A stretch of DNA of 64,000 bases. Source: Catenaria anguillulae PL171 (lineage: Eukaryota; Blastocladiomycota; Blastocladiomycetes; Blastocladiales; Catenariaceae). The notes under the pieces were generated by a model, which saw only the letters and a program-made list of their open reading frames with translations, did no database searches and was not told the origin of the DNA. A program made the position numbers and the translations under genes. The DNA is taken from contig MCFL01000046.1 of NCBI GenBank assembly GCA_002102555.1, positions 1-64,000 on the forward strand, given 5' to 3'. This document shows, in pieces, positions 10,645 to 22,564 of the stretch. Each line of letters starts with the position of its first letter. The first letter of the stretch is position 1.

Positions 10645-13600
10645 ATGAAGGACGCCTCGCACCAGCCGCTCGAGTCCCCCGCCGTCTCGCCCGACAGAGC
10701 CCTTTCGCGCGACGGCTCCCCGTCCCCTCCGTCGTCAGACCTCGGCTCGTTGACCACCGCGCTTCCGCCCTCGGATGACGCAGACCTGCACCTCGATGCC
10801 CAAGACGAGGCTGAGGCTGCCGCCATTGAGGAGCGCATGGCCCAGGAAGAGGAAGCCCGGGCGGTATGTCTCGCACATGCCCTTTTTTCCCACTCGGGTG
10901 TTCATCCGTACTGACCAATTCCATCCCGTGACTGTTTCCAAGGCCGCCGAGCGAGATGCATTCAACCGCCAAGTCGAGCAGCAACGGTTGCAAGCCCTCG
11001 AAGCGCTTCTCAACCGTACCGGACAGCTCACGTCCAAAATTGCTGACTTGCTCATGAACTCGCGCAAAAAGGCCACGGCTGCTGCAGAAAAGGCAAAGAA
11101 AAAGAAGGAAGCGCAGGCTTCTGGGCGCAAGCGCCGTGGTGGTGCCGGCGCTTCGTCTGCGTCGGCTGGGTCTGGGAACAATGAAGGCGAAACCGTAGAC
11201 GAGGGACCAGCAACCAAGCGCGCAAAGGGTGCAAACGGGCAGCCAGAAGAGGTGCGGAGGTCGACACGCAAGGCTGCAGATGTTGCACCGGCGGCCATTG
11301 AGGTTCCAGCGACGGCCCCAGTTGGTGTCCCGGCGGCTTCCGCGACGACACCTGATGCACCTATCGCAATTGCGACACCTGAAGTCGAGCCAACTCCCAC
11401 AGCAACTCCTGCTACACCAGCACCAGCACCAGCACCAGCGGCCGATTCAACCGCAGACGCTGTTGACACGGGCCGCCGCCGCTCTGCTCGCCATGCTGCG
11501 AAAAAGGAAAAGGCCGCGGAGGCGACTGCAGCTGCGCAAGTTGCCGCCGCCGAAGAGCAAGCTGTGCAGGAACCCGAGCCGGAAGAGCCCGCGGGACCAA
11601 AGCTGTCGCCCGAAGAGCTCGCCGAGCTTCGGTACAATGCCATGTTTAAGGGTGAACTCAAGCCGTACCAGGTGGACGGTGTCGAGTGGTTATACACGTT
11701 GTTTGACAATGGGTTGAACGGCATCTTGGCCGACGAGATGGGTTTGGGCAAGACGGTGCAGACCAGTGCGTTTTTACGTCACTTTCACGTTTCTCAGGGG
11801 CATTCTTTTTGACCAAGAAACCGGCTATCAACAGTCTCATTCCTCTGCCGCATCCGCGCTACCGTACATCTATGGGGCGTGACCCTCGTCGTTGCCCCGC
11901 TCTCGACGCTCCCAAACTGGGAGTCGGAGTTTGCGCGCTTTGCGCCCGACATCAACGTGGTACTTTACCATGGAACCCGCCCAGAACGCGCCGAGCTGCA
12001 AAAGGATATTCGCAAACTGCTCTCCAAGGCGACGCGTGCCACGCAGGCCGGATTCATGAAGCGCATGACCAAGGAACAAATCCTTCGCGACCGGATCGGC
12101 GCGCCCGTCATCTTGACGTCGTACGAGATGCTCAACTTGGCGTTTGATGCCCCCTTTTGGCGCAGTCTGCAGTTCCGGGTGGCGGTCATTGACGAGGGCC
12201 ATCGATTGAAGAACTCTGAATGCCGGCTCATTCGCAATCTGCGCATGATGCAGACCGAGACGAGGTATTTGCTGACGGGAACGCCGTTGCAAAACAAGCT
12301 GGCCGAATTGTGGTCGCTCCTCAACTTTGTCATGCCCGTTGTGTTTGACGACGTGGATTCATTCTTGAGCTGGTTTGATTTCGAACTCGAGGGCCAAGCG
12401 TTGGATCGCAACAAGATTCTCACAGCCGAGACGTCGAATCAGTTGGTGAGCAAGATGCATGCTTTGTTGGGGCCGTTCATGCTGAGGCGTGTCAAGAACG
12501 ATGGTCCGTCTCTCCTTTATCGTGATCCAATTTCAATCCCTTTTCGCCTGATTCATCCCCGATGCACATCTTTTCCAGTCAACCTGAGTATCCCTCCCAA
12601 AAAGGAGCTCGTCATTGTCCACCCACTCACCCAAGAACAGCGCGACCTGTTCCGAGCCATCCGCTACAAGCAATCCACCGAGTACTTCACGTCGCTGTTT
12701 GAATCCTTCAACGAGCCGCCGCCAAAGACCTCGTCGTACACGGTGCGCAACGCCGGCATGGCTTTGCGCCGCGTGTGCTGCCACCCGTTCTTGTTCCCGC
12801 ACCCTGCCTTCCCGCACGAGTACGAGCCCGAGGCATCGCTCGTGACACGGTCGGGCAAGATGATGCTTCTCGACCAGTTGCTGCACGAGCTGCTCGTGGT
12901 CGAGGCCGAGCAAAAACACAAGGTGTTGCTGTTTTCGCAGTTTACCACATTCTTGACGCTCGTGCAGTATTACTTGGAGGGCAAGGGGTGGAGCCATGTG
13001 CGCCTAGATGGCAACGTGCATCATCTGGAGCGCAAGGAGGCCATTGCAGAGTTTCACAACAATGCAGACTGCAAGGTGTTTTTGCTGAGTACAAAGGCCG
13101 GTGGGCTTGGGTTGAACTTGACCGAGGCTGATGTGGTGATTTTGTTGGATTCGGATTACAATCCGCAAAACGGTACGCTACCTCCCGTTCTGTCCTTGTG
13201 TCGGATCCTCTGCGCATCACTCACCCGTGTTTTCGTCCATGGCAGATTTACAAGCAATGGACCGCGCACACCGCCTGGGCCAACGGCGTCCCGTGACCGT
13301 TTTCCGTTTCCTATCCGACCTCGAAAACCGCGTGTACCAGCGTGCGCAAGCCAAACGACAGCTCGAAAAGATGGTCATTGGCCACGGCAAATTGCACGAC
13401 AAGACGGGTGCTGCGTCTGTTGTCGCGTTCGAAACACAGACGGCCGAGGATATCTCCGAGACGGATGCAAAGTCGTTTGCCGAGACTCTTGACCAGCTGT
13501 TGCAGGAGGAGGATGGCGAGAAGGTGGCTGTGCTCAAGGAGGGCGAGGATGCAATCCGGCCAGAGCTGCTCAAGGAGGTCTTGGACAAGAGGGCAACGTG

Positions 13601-13724
13601 GGAGGGAGTGACCGAGAGTACGCAGTTGAAGGGCGCAGCTGCCGCGGGGTTTACGGGAAAGGGAAAGCGCAAGGCCAAGGCGAGCGGACAATCTGATCAG
13701 GAGAATATGCATGTGGATGAGTAA
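10645..13724 (+). CDS. SNF2-family ATPase of the LSH/HELLS/DDM1 type
   Basis: The five exons are 10645-10863, 10943-11765, 11835-12503, 12579-13172 and 13246-13724; spliced they give 927 residues in one frame. The N-terminus is acidic with a coiled stretch and Lys/Ala/Pro-rich linkers. The helicase core follows with DEMGLGKT (about residue 336), a DEGH box with HRLKN (about 467), [19 protein letters not shown] and [11 protein letters not shown] (about 770). The DEGH variant and the overall order match the LSH/HELLS/DDM1/Irc5 subfamily, which remodels nucleosomes in heterochromatin and supports repeat silencing. All introns are 69-79 nt with good consensus ends (first GTATGT..CCAAG). It is the main gene of the spacer between the two repeat arms and is intact. 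Confidence 0.93.
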
Positions 13725-14288
13725 TGGGTCCATGCACTGGCGTGATTATTGCTCATGCAGTTCACTTGTCTGTTTTCGCTTCAATTCGCATTTTAGTTTT
13801 TGCATGTCTTGCCTGGATGTATTCTCTCGTTAGTCAATGTTTACATGTGCCTCCATACCATACTTGGTGCCCGTCGGTCGTGGTCGTCGAGAAAGCGGCG
13901 AGTAGGCGGCGGTTGCCCTGTCGCTTAAATGTGACGTGAGATGATAAATACTTACTCGAACTTGAAGTGAACGAGCGTACACTTGAACGTTTGTGCCAAG
14001 ACGCTTGCAAACCAGGTTGAGAGAACACATCTGACTAATCGAGGAGCGAGACTGATCATGTCCAAAACAGGTCCTCGCTATCCACGTTGACTCAACGGCA
14101 ACTCAACGGCGGGTGAATCATGTCTGATTATGTCAAGAATGTGTAATGCTGGACCCAGTTGACCTGTCTCTTTTTACATTCAGCAACCTGCTATACAATG
14201 ACTAACCTGTTATCGCAGCATGAATAACGGGTGCACAAGCATTGAATATGAGAAACCAGGGCACTCGGATAGGAGCCGCGAGAACGGG
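13725..14288. other. Intergenic segment at the spacer/right-arm boundary
   Basis: It holds the 3' flank of the SNF2 gene and the upstream region of the right SDR. No gene was recognised. Similarity to the left arm starts at about 14205-14280, just upstream of the SDR TATA box. Confidence 0.5.
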
Positions 14289-14296
14289 TATAAAGG
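14289..14296 (+). promoter_or_regulatory. TATA box of the right-arm SDR gene
   Basis: TATAAAGG lies 131 nt upstream of ATG 14420. It is preceded by GAACGGG, as in the left copy, and followed by a pyrimidine-rich leader. Confidence 0.65.
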
Positions 14297-14419
14297 CTTA
14301 CAGATTCCCACCCTCACATCCACATTCATTCAAGTCCCTCATAGCCACACTTCACCTCTCTTGATCTCACTAGCCCCCCCCCCGCTTCTACTGTTCTTCT
14401 TCACTCAACTTGAACAAAC

Positions 14420-15226
14420 ATGACCGCCACCACGACTACCACCACAACCATCACCACAAAGGCCTTGATCATTGGCGGCTCTTCAGGTATTGGCCTCGCT
14501 TCCGCTGTGCAAATTCTCTCGTCGACGCCGGCTTCCACCAAGGTTGTCCTTGTCGGCAACAACACGTCCAAGCTCGCTGCTGCTGCCAAGTCGCTCAACC
14601 AACCCGACCGTGTCGAGACGCTCAGCGTCAACCTGTACGACGCAGACCAAGTGGCCAGTGTCATCACCTCGGCCATTGCCTCGTCCACGCCGACCACCCA
14701 CTGGAAGTACCTCGTCAACGCAGCGGGCGTCTTTTCCCCCAAACCCTTTCTCGAGCACACGACCGACGACTACAACAAGTACCTCGACCTGAACCGGGCC
14801 ACATTCTTCATCACGCAAGCCGTCGCGCACAACATGAAGCAACACGGCAACGGATCCATTGTGACGATTGGCAGCATGTGGGCCAAGCAGGCCATCAAGG
14901 CAACCCCGTCGTCAGCCTACTCGATGGCCAAGGCCGGATTGCACGCGTTGACGCAGCACTTGGCCATGGAACTGGCCGAGTACGGCATTCGCGTCAATGC
15001 CGTGAGTCCCGCGGTGGTGCACACACCCATTTACAAGGCGTTCATTGCCGAGGACAAGGTACAAGAAACCATGGACTCGTTCAATGCGTTCCATCCCATT
15101 GGCAAAGTGGGAACCCCAGAGGATGTGGCCAACACGGTCGGGTTCTTGTTGGACGACACCAAGGTCGGGTGGGTCACTGGCGCAGTGTGGGATGTGGATG
15201 GCGGTGTTATGGCGGGTCGCAACTAA
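14420..15226 (+). CDS. Short-chain dehydrogenase/reductase (classical SDR)
   Basis: A single exon encodes 268 residues. After a Thr-rich start comes the NAD(P)-binding GGSSGIG motif (residues about 19-25), then NAAG (about 101-104), the catalytic Ser in IGSMW (about 152) and the YSMAK pair of catalytic Tyr and Lys (about 169-173). Near the C-terminus are the loop PEDVA and the [12 protein letters not shown] segment typical of classical SDRs. Such enzymes oxidise alcohols or reduce ketones with NAD(P); the substrate cannot be told from the sequence. The Thr-rich N-terminus is too short to be a clear targeting signal. A near-identical copy with a frameshift lies in the left arm (7282-8086) in opposite orientation. 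Confidence 0.92.
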   Translation: MTATTTTTTTITTKALIIGGSSGIGLASAVQILSSTPASTKVVLVGNNTSKLAAAAKSLNQPDRVETLSVNLYDADQVASVITSAIASSTPTTHWKYLVNAAGVFSPKPFLEHTTDDYNKYLDLNRATFFITQAVAHNMKQHGNGSIVTIGSMWAKQAIKATPSSAYSMAKAGLHALTQHLAMELAEYGIRVNAVSPAVVHTPIYKAFIAEDKVQETMDSFNAFHPIGKVGTPEDVANTVGFLLDDTKVGWVTGAVWDVDGGVMAGRN

Positions 15227-18197
15227 GCACGCAAACTGAGTGTGCAGGTTTTTGTATCGTTTTTCATTCATTGGAATGTAGTCTTTTCAGTCTTCGCGAG
15301 CGATCGAGCGAGGTTGCAAAGGTCGTTGGTGCACATCATTGTACTCAACCACCTGGGTATGCGATTGGAACAGCTCAAACACCCACAATGGCTTCCAGTA
15401 CCCTGCAGGAGGGGACGTTTGCGCAACATATCCTTGTGCATACAGTGTCATCGAATCCCCCGCCCTGGATCATTTCACAGTGGGGCATGCAGGAAGCGGT
15501 GTCATTGGGTCCAGCAGAGGCACGCTTGTTAAGCATCATCAGCGGAGCTTGGTCCATGGTGAAAGCTGCAGGGAGGTGGAGAATGTCAGTTGTCTACTTG
15601 CATCTCGTCGCTGTACCACGCACCCAAAGTCTTTCCTCCGACGAATATCACCGCTGCGTTCTCTTCAAGTTGTCATTCAGTGTCAATAAGTTGCTGGGCT
15701 GATGATGCTTTCCTGGTTATGAGTACTCGAGATTCACCCTTCCGAAAGCCGTGCCTCTGAGCCTGCACCTCTCGCCACTTGCCTCACGCAAAGCCGGGAT
15801 GTTGCCCATCATTGGCATGCCGACCGAGCTAGATCACGGTTGAACGGCCGCATGATACTCGACAAGAAGATCATGTCTGGAGTACACAGAGGGAGAGGGA
15901 CTGAGGGGAGGTTTGTCCGGGTCAGCCCATTTGCTATTGCACACGGTTACAAGTAATGTAGGTTGATGTGGTTGGGGCGAAGCAATGGTGACCCATACCA
16001 GTCTTTAAACGAATCGAGGAGCTTGAGAGAGCTGCATGTCGATAGTTAGTCGAGTTGTAAGTATCTAGGAAGAGGGACAAGTACAAACGGAGTCAGCCCA
16101 TCGCTCTCAATCAATCCAAGCACTCAGTCAAGCATGTGCATGTGTGTTGGACACCCCGGTGTCGCGGCACCGGTGCATGGGAGTCAACTCGCGGAATCCG
16201 TCCACTCGTTGAGTTGAAAAGCTCCAACGATCGCACTCGAACGAAAGGACGAACGAGCCTCGAGAATGGCAACAGCACCACACGGGCTAAACCAACCGCC
16301 TAGGGGATTGCCAAAGTCTTGGTCGAGTGGGCCGACTCGCTTGACTTGATGCCACTCATCATCAGGGAATGACGAGCGTGTAGGGGCAATCAAGTCCCGG
16401 GAATCGCCCCACCCTCCCTGTTACAGCCGCGCACGGCAGACCTTGGAAAACGACCCAAGCGGCCGGGTCGAGACAAGAAAAAAAAAAGAACGAGGGTGAC
16501 CCGTACCAGGGATGGGAAGAAGCTGTGCGGACGACGGCGACGAGAGAGAGCGAGCACGTGAAAACGAAGGCGACGAAGACGAGAGCACGTGCGTGAGGTT
16601 GATGCGCAATCAATCTGGAGGGGGAAAAAAGTGTCCGGGTCAGCCCATCTGCTATGCACACGGTTACAAGGAATGTAGGTTATGTAGCTGGGGCGAAGAG
16701 ATGGTGACCCGTGCCTTGCGATGGACAATGATGGACGGCGTGAGTGTGTGGGTGTTGATGTGTGAACTGAGTGAGGGGATGGGCGGTGGGAAACTGGCGC
16801 CTATTTGTAGCTTTTTCCACATTTGACCAAGACAGGAAGAGAAGGAGGAGGGGGCCGCTGGTCCGTGTCAACTGGTTGTGTAAAAAGGGTCGTGGGAACG
16901 CACTGTTACGAGATCATGGGTTGGGAGGCAAACGAAAAAGGCCAGCGAGCATGCTTTGGACAAGCAAAAGCGCTGCGGGGATCATGGAAGGGACTGGGTC
17001 AGATTTCGTCGTGACGGGGTTCGGCTTTGCTCGACGGGGTTACGACTTTGCTCGACGGGGTTACGACTTTGCTCGACGGGGTTTGATTTTCTGGCCGTTA
17101 TCGTGATTCACGGGGTCAGTCTGTGCTTTCGTACATGCAGATCCCGTCTTGCGGTTGTGCAATGGCTAGTCCAATCGGCGTGCCAAAGCAGAACGACGCG
17201 CACTTTTGCGCGAACAGTGCCGACGCGTCGCCTTCAAAGCAAGAGGAAAAACAACAATTACATGTAAATATGCACAGCAGATGGCCAATCCTTCCGGGGA
17301 GAAACCCTGTGCCGACCTTTTTTCTTGCTGAACCAATGATATCGCCTCCGGGATTTCTCTCACTTGCTGCTTCAACGCCGTCGGGCTTTTGCTGTCAATC
17401 CCGGTTTGGCACGAGTGTTCGGTGATTACCTCAAGCGTAACATCCAAGTTGCGTTCCCGTCACTTTCATTTGTTGACGACGCCCCCCTCTCCTCTTCCTC
17501 TCTCTGTCGTGGAAAAGAGAGGACACTTCACACATCAACGCACTCGCGCCATCCCTCATTGTCCATCGCAAGGCACGGGTCACCATTGCTTCGCCCCAAC
17601 CACATAAACCTACATTACTTGTAACCGTGTGCAATAGCAATTGGGCTGACCCGGACACTTTTCCCCTCCAGACAGACTTACCCTTTTCGACGCAACTACA
17701 GTATGATTCAACTTGGCTGCCAATGATGGTGCAATGCATCCCGGCTTTGCGTGAGGCAAAGCGGCGAGGGGTACAGGCTCAGAGGCAAAGAGCATTTTGA
17801 TGTTTCAGTAGACAGACACCATCGGCAAGGTGGTGATGCTACCTATATATGATCGCTGAGTGTCGGTTGGAGCCCTTGAGATGCGAGGTGGCATTGAACA
17901 ACGAACGCTCGAAAGCGACTCGGAGGCGCTGAACAGTCAATATTTACCGGCGGCGACTGAATGGCTGTTATAGTTTACTAATCGCGGTAATGAATCATAT
18001 ATCAGATTCTCCTGACCATCACGATTCTGCCTGAGCGTTGGATCAAGCCTACATTGGCAGCCCTTGCACATGCCGCCGTACTGTATTAGTGTTTACTCGT
18101 AGTCAAGTCCAACGAAACATCCTTTCAACTCACAAAAATCAAGTACGGACAGACAAGTCAAAAGGTATTATGTACGTAGAGGAAGTACAACAGCGGC
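15227..18197. other. Repeat-rich non-coding part of the right arm
   Basis: I see no credible gene in this stretch. It contains copies of the dispersed repeat at about 15755-15997 (plus), 16626-16745 (plus) and 17545-17795 (minus). The last two enclose the same 1-kb interior as in the left arm, giving inverted ends. The fuller copies begin with GCCTCACGCAAAGCCGGGAT and end with GGTGACCC. A 21-nt tandem array (unit GGGGTTACGACTTTGCTCGA plus C) lies at about 17013-17090. The uninterrupted SINE target is near 15272-15300. Confidence 0.7.
16626..17795. repeat. Right-arm copy of the 1-kb element with inverted ends
   Basis: The GTGTCCGGGTCAGCCCAT..GGTGACCCGTGCCTTGCGATG segment at about 16630-16740 is repeated in inverse orientation at about 17545-17660. 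That inverted copy continues on the plus side with the CGCAAAGCCGGGAT extension, read on the minus strand, to about 17795. The interior matches 4870-5550 of the left arm. No transposase is present. Confidence 0.6.
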
Positions 18198-20464
18198 TCA
18201 CACATCACATAAACCGTCACTTCCTCGCCGGACAGCTGCGGCAAATAACAAACCCATGACCAGCAAACTGCGGACCCACAACAGCTCATCAGGCATCCCG
18301 GCGCCAGGTGACTTGGTACCGCTGGTACGGTCTTGATGCGCCGTCGCAAAGTCAACTTGATTCACACACATCATGGCCTCGCGCCACTTCCACCCAGACA
18401 TGTCCATGCCCTCCGTAAGCACTGCCGAATCGGCCACGTGCACAAGACACCCAATGGCCCAAAGGAACTCGGAATCGCACAGAACCGTGTTGGGAAGCAA
18501 GTCAAACAAGATGGCGATATCCACCGCGTCACAGCCATGGCGCAAAGCGTTGCGCACCGTCTTGATTGCGTCCGCAACTGTGATGGCGGTCGCGAGCTCG
18601 TCCTTGGCGTACAGCGCCCACACTCGCAGGGGCTTGTTGGCCAACCCCGTTTACATTTCGAGCCGCGACTTGACCACGCTCGGATAGATGAGGTACAAGG
18701 GGCCGAGCGGACAGTGCGCGTCCAGACGACCGTTTCCGATTTCAAATCGGAGATTATCGCGAGGAATGAGGTCGGCAAACTGCTCGGCACGGTCGACGGC
18801 AGTCATGACTTCGATGTCCACCGTGGCTGATATGATGTCCTTGATGTCCGACTCGAGCCATGCCGGGAGCTGACAAGCAGCGGATCCGGTGTCGGTTTCG
18901 AAATCGTCGCTACTCGGAGCCAGGGGCACCGTGCATGCTGGCCCAACGCAATGCTCCAAAATCATCATTGCAAAGTCCGACGTTGACACAAAATTGACGG
19001 TGATGCCAAAAAACAGGAGCCGCCCGAGGCTCACATCATCAAACAAGTTGTGCTGCAAACCCATTCGAACCATGTCCATGTCGCCGTCCAGTTCATGTGC
19101 ACAAAAACTTGCGAAAATTGACCCAATCTTCCTCCGCGCTCGATGATCTGAGGCGACCACGTCAAGGCACTTTGAGTCGAATCCCTGGAAATACGTCCGG
19201 AAGTCGCCGTACACAAACTTTGCCTTGGTCGAAGCGGAAAGCACTCGATGCCTCCGCGCGCAGCTGGGATCGCACTGATCGCATCGAGTGCTGCGACGGG
19301 TCGGGCCGCTTGTGCGCAGTCCTGCAGGATCCGTTTGCGCGCCATGGCAATGACTGGGACGCGGAATGGCGTGTATTGGTCAGAGAACAGCAACCGGCTC
19401 GTTGGCATAGTTTCCGTGATGGCTTGAATGGTTGGCCCGGACCATTCCATAAGGGCAGCGAGGAGAAGAAACACGTCAAAGGGCAAGGAGGTGTCGCCCC
19501 GCGTGCGGGTCAATTGAAACACGCAGTGACAAACAAAGATTGTCGAGCATGAGCGGCGACCAAGTTGACAAAGTGGGGTTGGCAGGTAAAGCGGTGAGAA
19601 TGTTGTTCTTGGAAGCGAGGAAAAGCATTCGATGAAGCTGGCTCGCCTGGCCAGTGCGGATAAAGTACGAATCGAGGAGAGGCACGTCGGGATATGGCGT
19701 CCACCAGAGTGTCGTGTTGCTCGCCCAGGGCTGGGAGCCGTTGCTGGGAAGCCCCCCTGTTGGAAGGATGGGTGCTGATTCTGATGCGACGATTTGCCTT
19801 GAGCGAGCAGCAAATGCAAATGGACCGGTGCTGCCGAAAAGCCAGGTAACGAAGGCATGGTCAAACATATTGTCCGCAACTGGTTGATCAGGTGACAGAT
19901 CTTCGGCAAGAAGTGGCCCGTTTTGAGCGAGAGACGATTCCTTGGTGGGAAGCATGCGCGTCTTGATGAAGCGGGCGAGCCTTGAAGGATTCTCTGAAGC
20001 AACCCGAAATGGCTCACGTGCTTCCCGCGCCAAATACTCGTGGTCGTAAATGTTGGAGTGGAAGACAATGTGACTTTTCCAAGACCGCTGGATAGCTGCA
20101 TTGGTTCGGCATGCATCTAGTGGTGTACAGATTGCTACGGGAATGGTGGCTGTCGGTTGGCACCGCTGAATAACTTCGATCAAGAGCTCATGAGGCAAGA
20201 TTTCGCAAGCGGGTCGTGGGTCGACGGGTAGGCAGATCAGAGGAGGATGAGCGCCCACAGAAACGGGGTCGTCGTCGGAGGCTGTCCTGTCGACTGGTTC
20301 TACTGCTAGCGCGGGAAGCTGTGCGGCCTTGACTTCTGGAGCACCGGGCCAAGGAGTGGGACCGAGCCTTGGCGCGCTTCTTTGATGGCTGTGTCGGCGT
20401 GGCGTGCCGCAGTTGCGTCGGTGGTCGGGATGCTTGTAACGGCTGTAGCAAGGCCGTCGGCCAT
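18198..20464 (-). pseudogene. F-box/ankyrin-like gene copy, disrupted (right arm)
   Basis: This is the mirror copy of 1267-4182. It keeps a long frame (19476-20258) starting at the F-box-like LPHELLIEVIQRC, without the stop found in the left copy. It has other lesions. An indel lies in the leader near 20375. About five bases are lost at 19545, after the LSTWSPLMLDN segment. A T is missing near 19225. A deletion of about 650 nt joins positions matching left 2821 and 3471. The last part (18198-18644) is open and ends with LCDV like the left copy. With different lesions in each copy neither seems able to make the full protein, unless some are base-calling errors. Function unknown. Confidence 0.7.
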
Positions 20465-20887
20465 GGCGCTACAGAGACAGGTGACGTAGTAAAGGTGACT
20501 AACCGTACGATTGTGCACACAGCCAGGTTTTTCGAGCATAGGCACGTTTCACGCCGAAGCTGGCCGTCGCGCTGGCCATCTTGGAATGCGGATCCCGTTC
20601 TAACACAAGTCCCCGTCGCATTGTGTCGGCGGGCGCCGGGCGTGAGGGCAATGTTGCTGAGAGTGTTCGACAGTATGGTCAGCGTGCGCGGCGGCAATTT
20701 GAAGCTGCTGGCTCAGCGGCCAGTTCATTCGGCCGACGCGATCGAACTGCTCGCGCCCTTCATACCAGCAAGGTGGGACCCGCAGCTTGGACTGCCAGTG
20801 GACGGGAGTGACTTGCAAGATGTGAATGAATAAAAACTAAATGGATGGATGCCCACCAACTGTATGGGAGTGACGACAATACATCAA
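20465..20887. other. Intergenic segment in the right arm
   Basis: This is the counterpart of about 835-1266 in the left arm. It holds the 5' flank of the disrupted gene and the 3' flank of RPC3, whose ends it separates. I see no gene, although scattered open frames exist in both directions. Confidence 0.45.
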
Positions 20888-22564
20888 CTACAATGCTGGC
20901 GCCGATGAATTGGCCGGCGCGGGTGCCGACTCAAACACGACCAAATCGCGCTCCAACCGGAGCAGTGCCACCTTGAGCGTAACCTTTGCTGCCTCGTTGC
21001 GGTGCATCAACTGCTCTGCCTCGTCCAAATCCTCATCCACAACGGCACCTTCGCCCGCTCCCTCGCCATCCACCTCCATCCCGCCGGCGCTCGCGGACGC
21101 CGCCTGCTTCATCCTCCGCTTCTTGGCTGCCGCACTCGCCGCCGCCTCCACACTTTCAGTCTCCTTTTCCACCTGGCCCAACCGCTCCAACGTGTTACAA
21201 ATGGCTTGCTTGATGCCCGTGCGCATGCCCCTAGCCATGGCGCCCTCCTCCACACAATACACATACACGGTGCGCGCGGGCGCGCGATCCATACTCTTGT
21301 GTACGGGGACAAGCTCAATCAACCCGCCATGATGCATCTCATAACACACGCGCCTGGCCACGGCCGCAGGCAACATGGTGACTTTGGCAATCTGCTTTTC
21401 CTCGAGCTTGCCGCGCATGTGCAAAGCGCGGAACACGCGCGCACCGGCAGACCCGTGGCGCTTGGACACGTAGCGTTCCGTGAGGCGCAGGCCCAGCAGC
21501 ATGTCCATAGCGGCGCGCGAGGGCAGTGCATAAGCGTTGCGGTGCGAGTCCTTGACGAGCAGGCCGTGAAAGTCGAGCAGGTCCAGGTAGTCGGCGACTT
21601 TTTGTTGTGCGTCGCCCGGGACGCCCGCATAGTCCATGCACAGGTCGCGCACAACGACCTTGTGGTGGACTTGGGCGGCAGTCACGGTGGTGGGTGTTGC
21701 GGATGCGGCCGACGATTCGGACGAGGACGATGACGAGGTTTGGGCAATCAGGTCCATGACGCCACGCAAGATGGTGCCTGCAACCTCGTTGATCTTGGCC
21801 ACGGCCACATGAACGAGCATTTGGTGCCGAAAGTGCATGTGCATGGTGTCGTGGTTGACGGAGAAATGCTGTTCCGGATCGACATCGTATGCCTTGTACG
21901 CCTTTGTAGCGTATTCTGCCGACGCAGCAACACCGGGCCGCCGCTTCATGCCAACCTTGATGGCATTGTCGAGCTCCTCTTGTGCAATGCGCTCGCGCGT
22001 GGCTGCAAGTGCTTTCAGATCCTTTGCCGTGGGCATTGGGCCAAGCTTGGTGAGATCATCGAGTTCCTTCTTGAGGCGAGTGTCGAGCGGATTGACAGAC
22101 GAAGAGGGCGTGGATCCAATGAGCAGGCGGTCGTGTGCCATTTGAATAAAAGTTTCACGGATGGCCGTGTGCGAAAAGTCCTTTGGGTCAATGAGGGCAA
22201 GCACTTGGCGGAGCGACAGGCGGCCGTGGAGCAGCAGCAGCGACATGATGGCCTTTCCCTCGTCCTGGTACCTGTCCTTTGCGGCCTTGATGTAGCGCGG
22301 GAAGCGCAGGCGGGCGAGCACGCGGGCAGAGTCCAAGGTGTAGAAGCACGAGGGCGAGTCGGGCGGTGAAAAGTAGTGGGCGAGGCCGTGCTGCAGCAGA
22401 ATGACGAGCGCGGCCCGGATGATGGGCTGTGGGAGGCCTGTGCCTCTGGCGAGCTGCGGGATGGACTGGCGGCCGCGGGTGGCGAGCTGGGCGGCCGTGG
22501 CAGACACTTGGTCGCCAAAGTGGGGGGTGAGAATGTCGCGGATGAGGCGGACGTCAATGTTCAT
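20888..22564 (-). CDS. RPC82: DNA-directed RNA polymerase III subunit RPC3 (RPC82/POLR3C)
   Basis: A single exon encodes 558 residues from ATG 22564 (start MNIDVRLIRD), close to human POLR3C (534). The N-terminus reads as the RPC3 winged-helix (HTH_9) opening, with a DILTPHFGDQ segment followed by GLPQPIIRAALVILLQHG. The middle has the second winged-helix region, and the later VVRDLCMDYAG and RVFRALHMRGKLEEKQIAKV parts match the RPC82 core. A coiled C-terminal helix pair closes the protein. RPC3, with RPC6 and RPC7 homologues, forms the Pol III subcomplex needed for initiation on tRNA and 5S genes. Its 3' part is duplicated as a decayed copy at 1-834. Confidence 0.93.
   Translation of the reverse strand: MNIDVRLIRDILTPHFGDQVSATAAQLATRGRQSIPQLARGTGLPQPIIRAALVILLQHGLAHYFSPPDSPSCFYTLDSARVLARLRFPRYIKAAKDRYQDEGKAIMSLLLLHGRLSLRQVLALIDPKDFSHTAIRETFIQMAHDRLLIGSTPSSSVNPLDTRLKKELDDLTKLGPMPTAKDLKALAATRERIAQEELDNAIKVGMKRRPGVAASAEYATKAYKAYDVDPEQHFSVNHDTMHMHFRHQMLVHVAVAKINEVAGTILRGVMDLIAQTSSSSSSESSAASATPTTVTAAQVHHKVVVRDLCMDYAGVPGDAQQKVADYLDLLDFHGLLVKDSHRNAYALPSRAAMDMLLGLRLTERYVSKRHGSAGARVFRALHMRGKLEEKQIAKVTMLPAAVARRVCYEMHHGGLIELVPVHKSMDRAPARTVYVYCVEEGAMARGMRTGIKQAICNTLERLGQVEKETESVEAAASAAAKKRRMKQAASASAGGMEVDGEGAGEGAVVDEDLDEAEQLMHRNEAAKVTLKVALLRLERDLVVFESAPAPANSSAPAL

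Larger units (their letters stand above)
14205..21751. repeat. Right arm of the giant imperfect inverted repeat
   Basis: This is the mirror image of 1-8250. Base 1 of the window corresponds to about 21751 here, so the arm may continue into the rest of RPC3. It carries the intact SDR and RPC3 copies, lacks the SINE (clean empty site near 15272-15300), and lacks 650 nt of the F-box/ankyrin-like gene. The arms are separated by about 6 kb of unique sequence. Confidence 0.93.

Noticed and set aside
10735-11751. Minus-strand ORF of 338 codons rich in Ser/Ala
   Set aside because: It is the antisense shadow of the SNF2 gene's low-complexity linker; the plus strand has the conserved protein.
14410-15702. 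Long plus-strand ORF of 430 codons
   Set aside because: It lies in another frame of the SDR gene and its text is His/Arg/Gln-rich shadow; the SDR frame carries all motifs.
1-21751. Inverted repeat as a fold-back (hairpin) sequencing artefact
   Set aside because: The arms differ by a SINE with target duplication, a 650-nt deletion, many substitutions and changed tandem copy number, which a fold-back read would not create.
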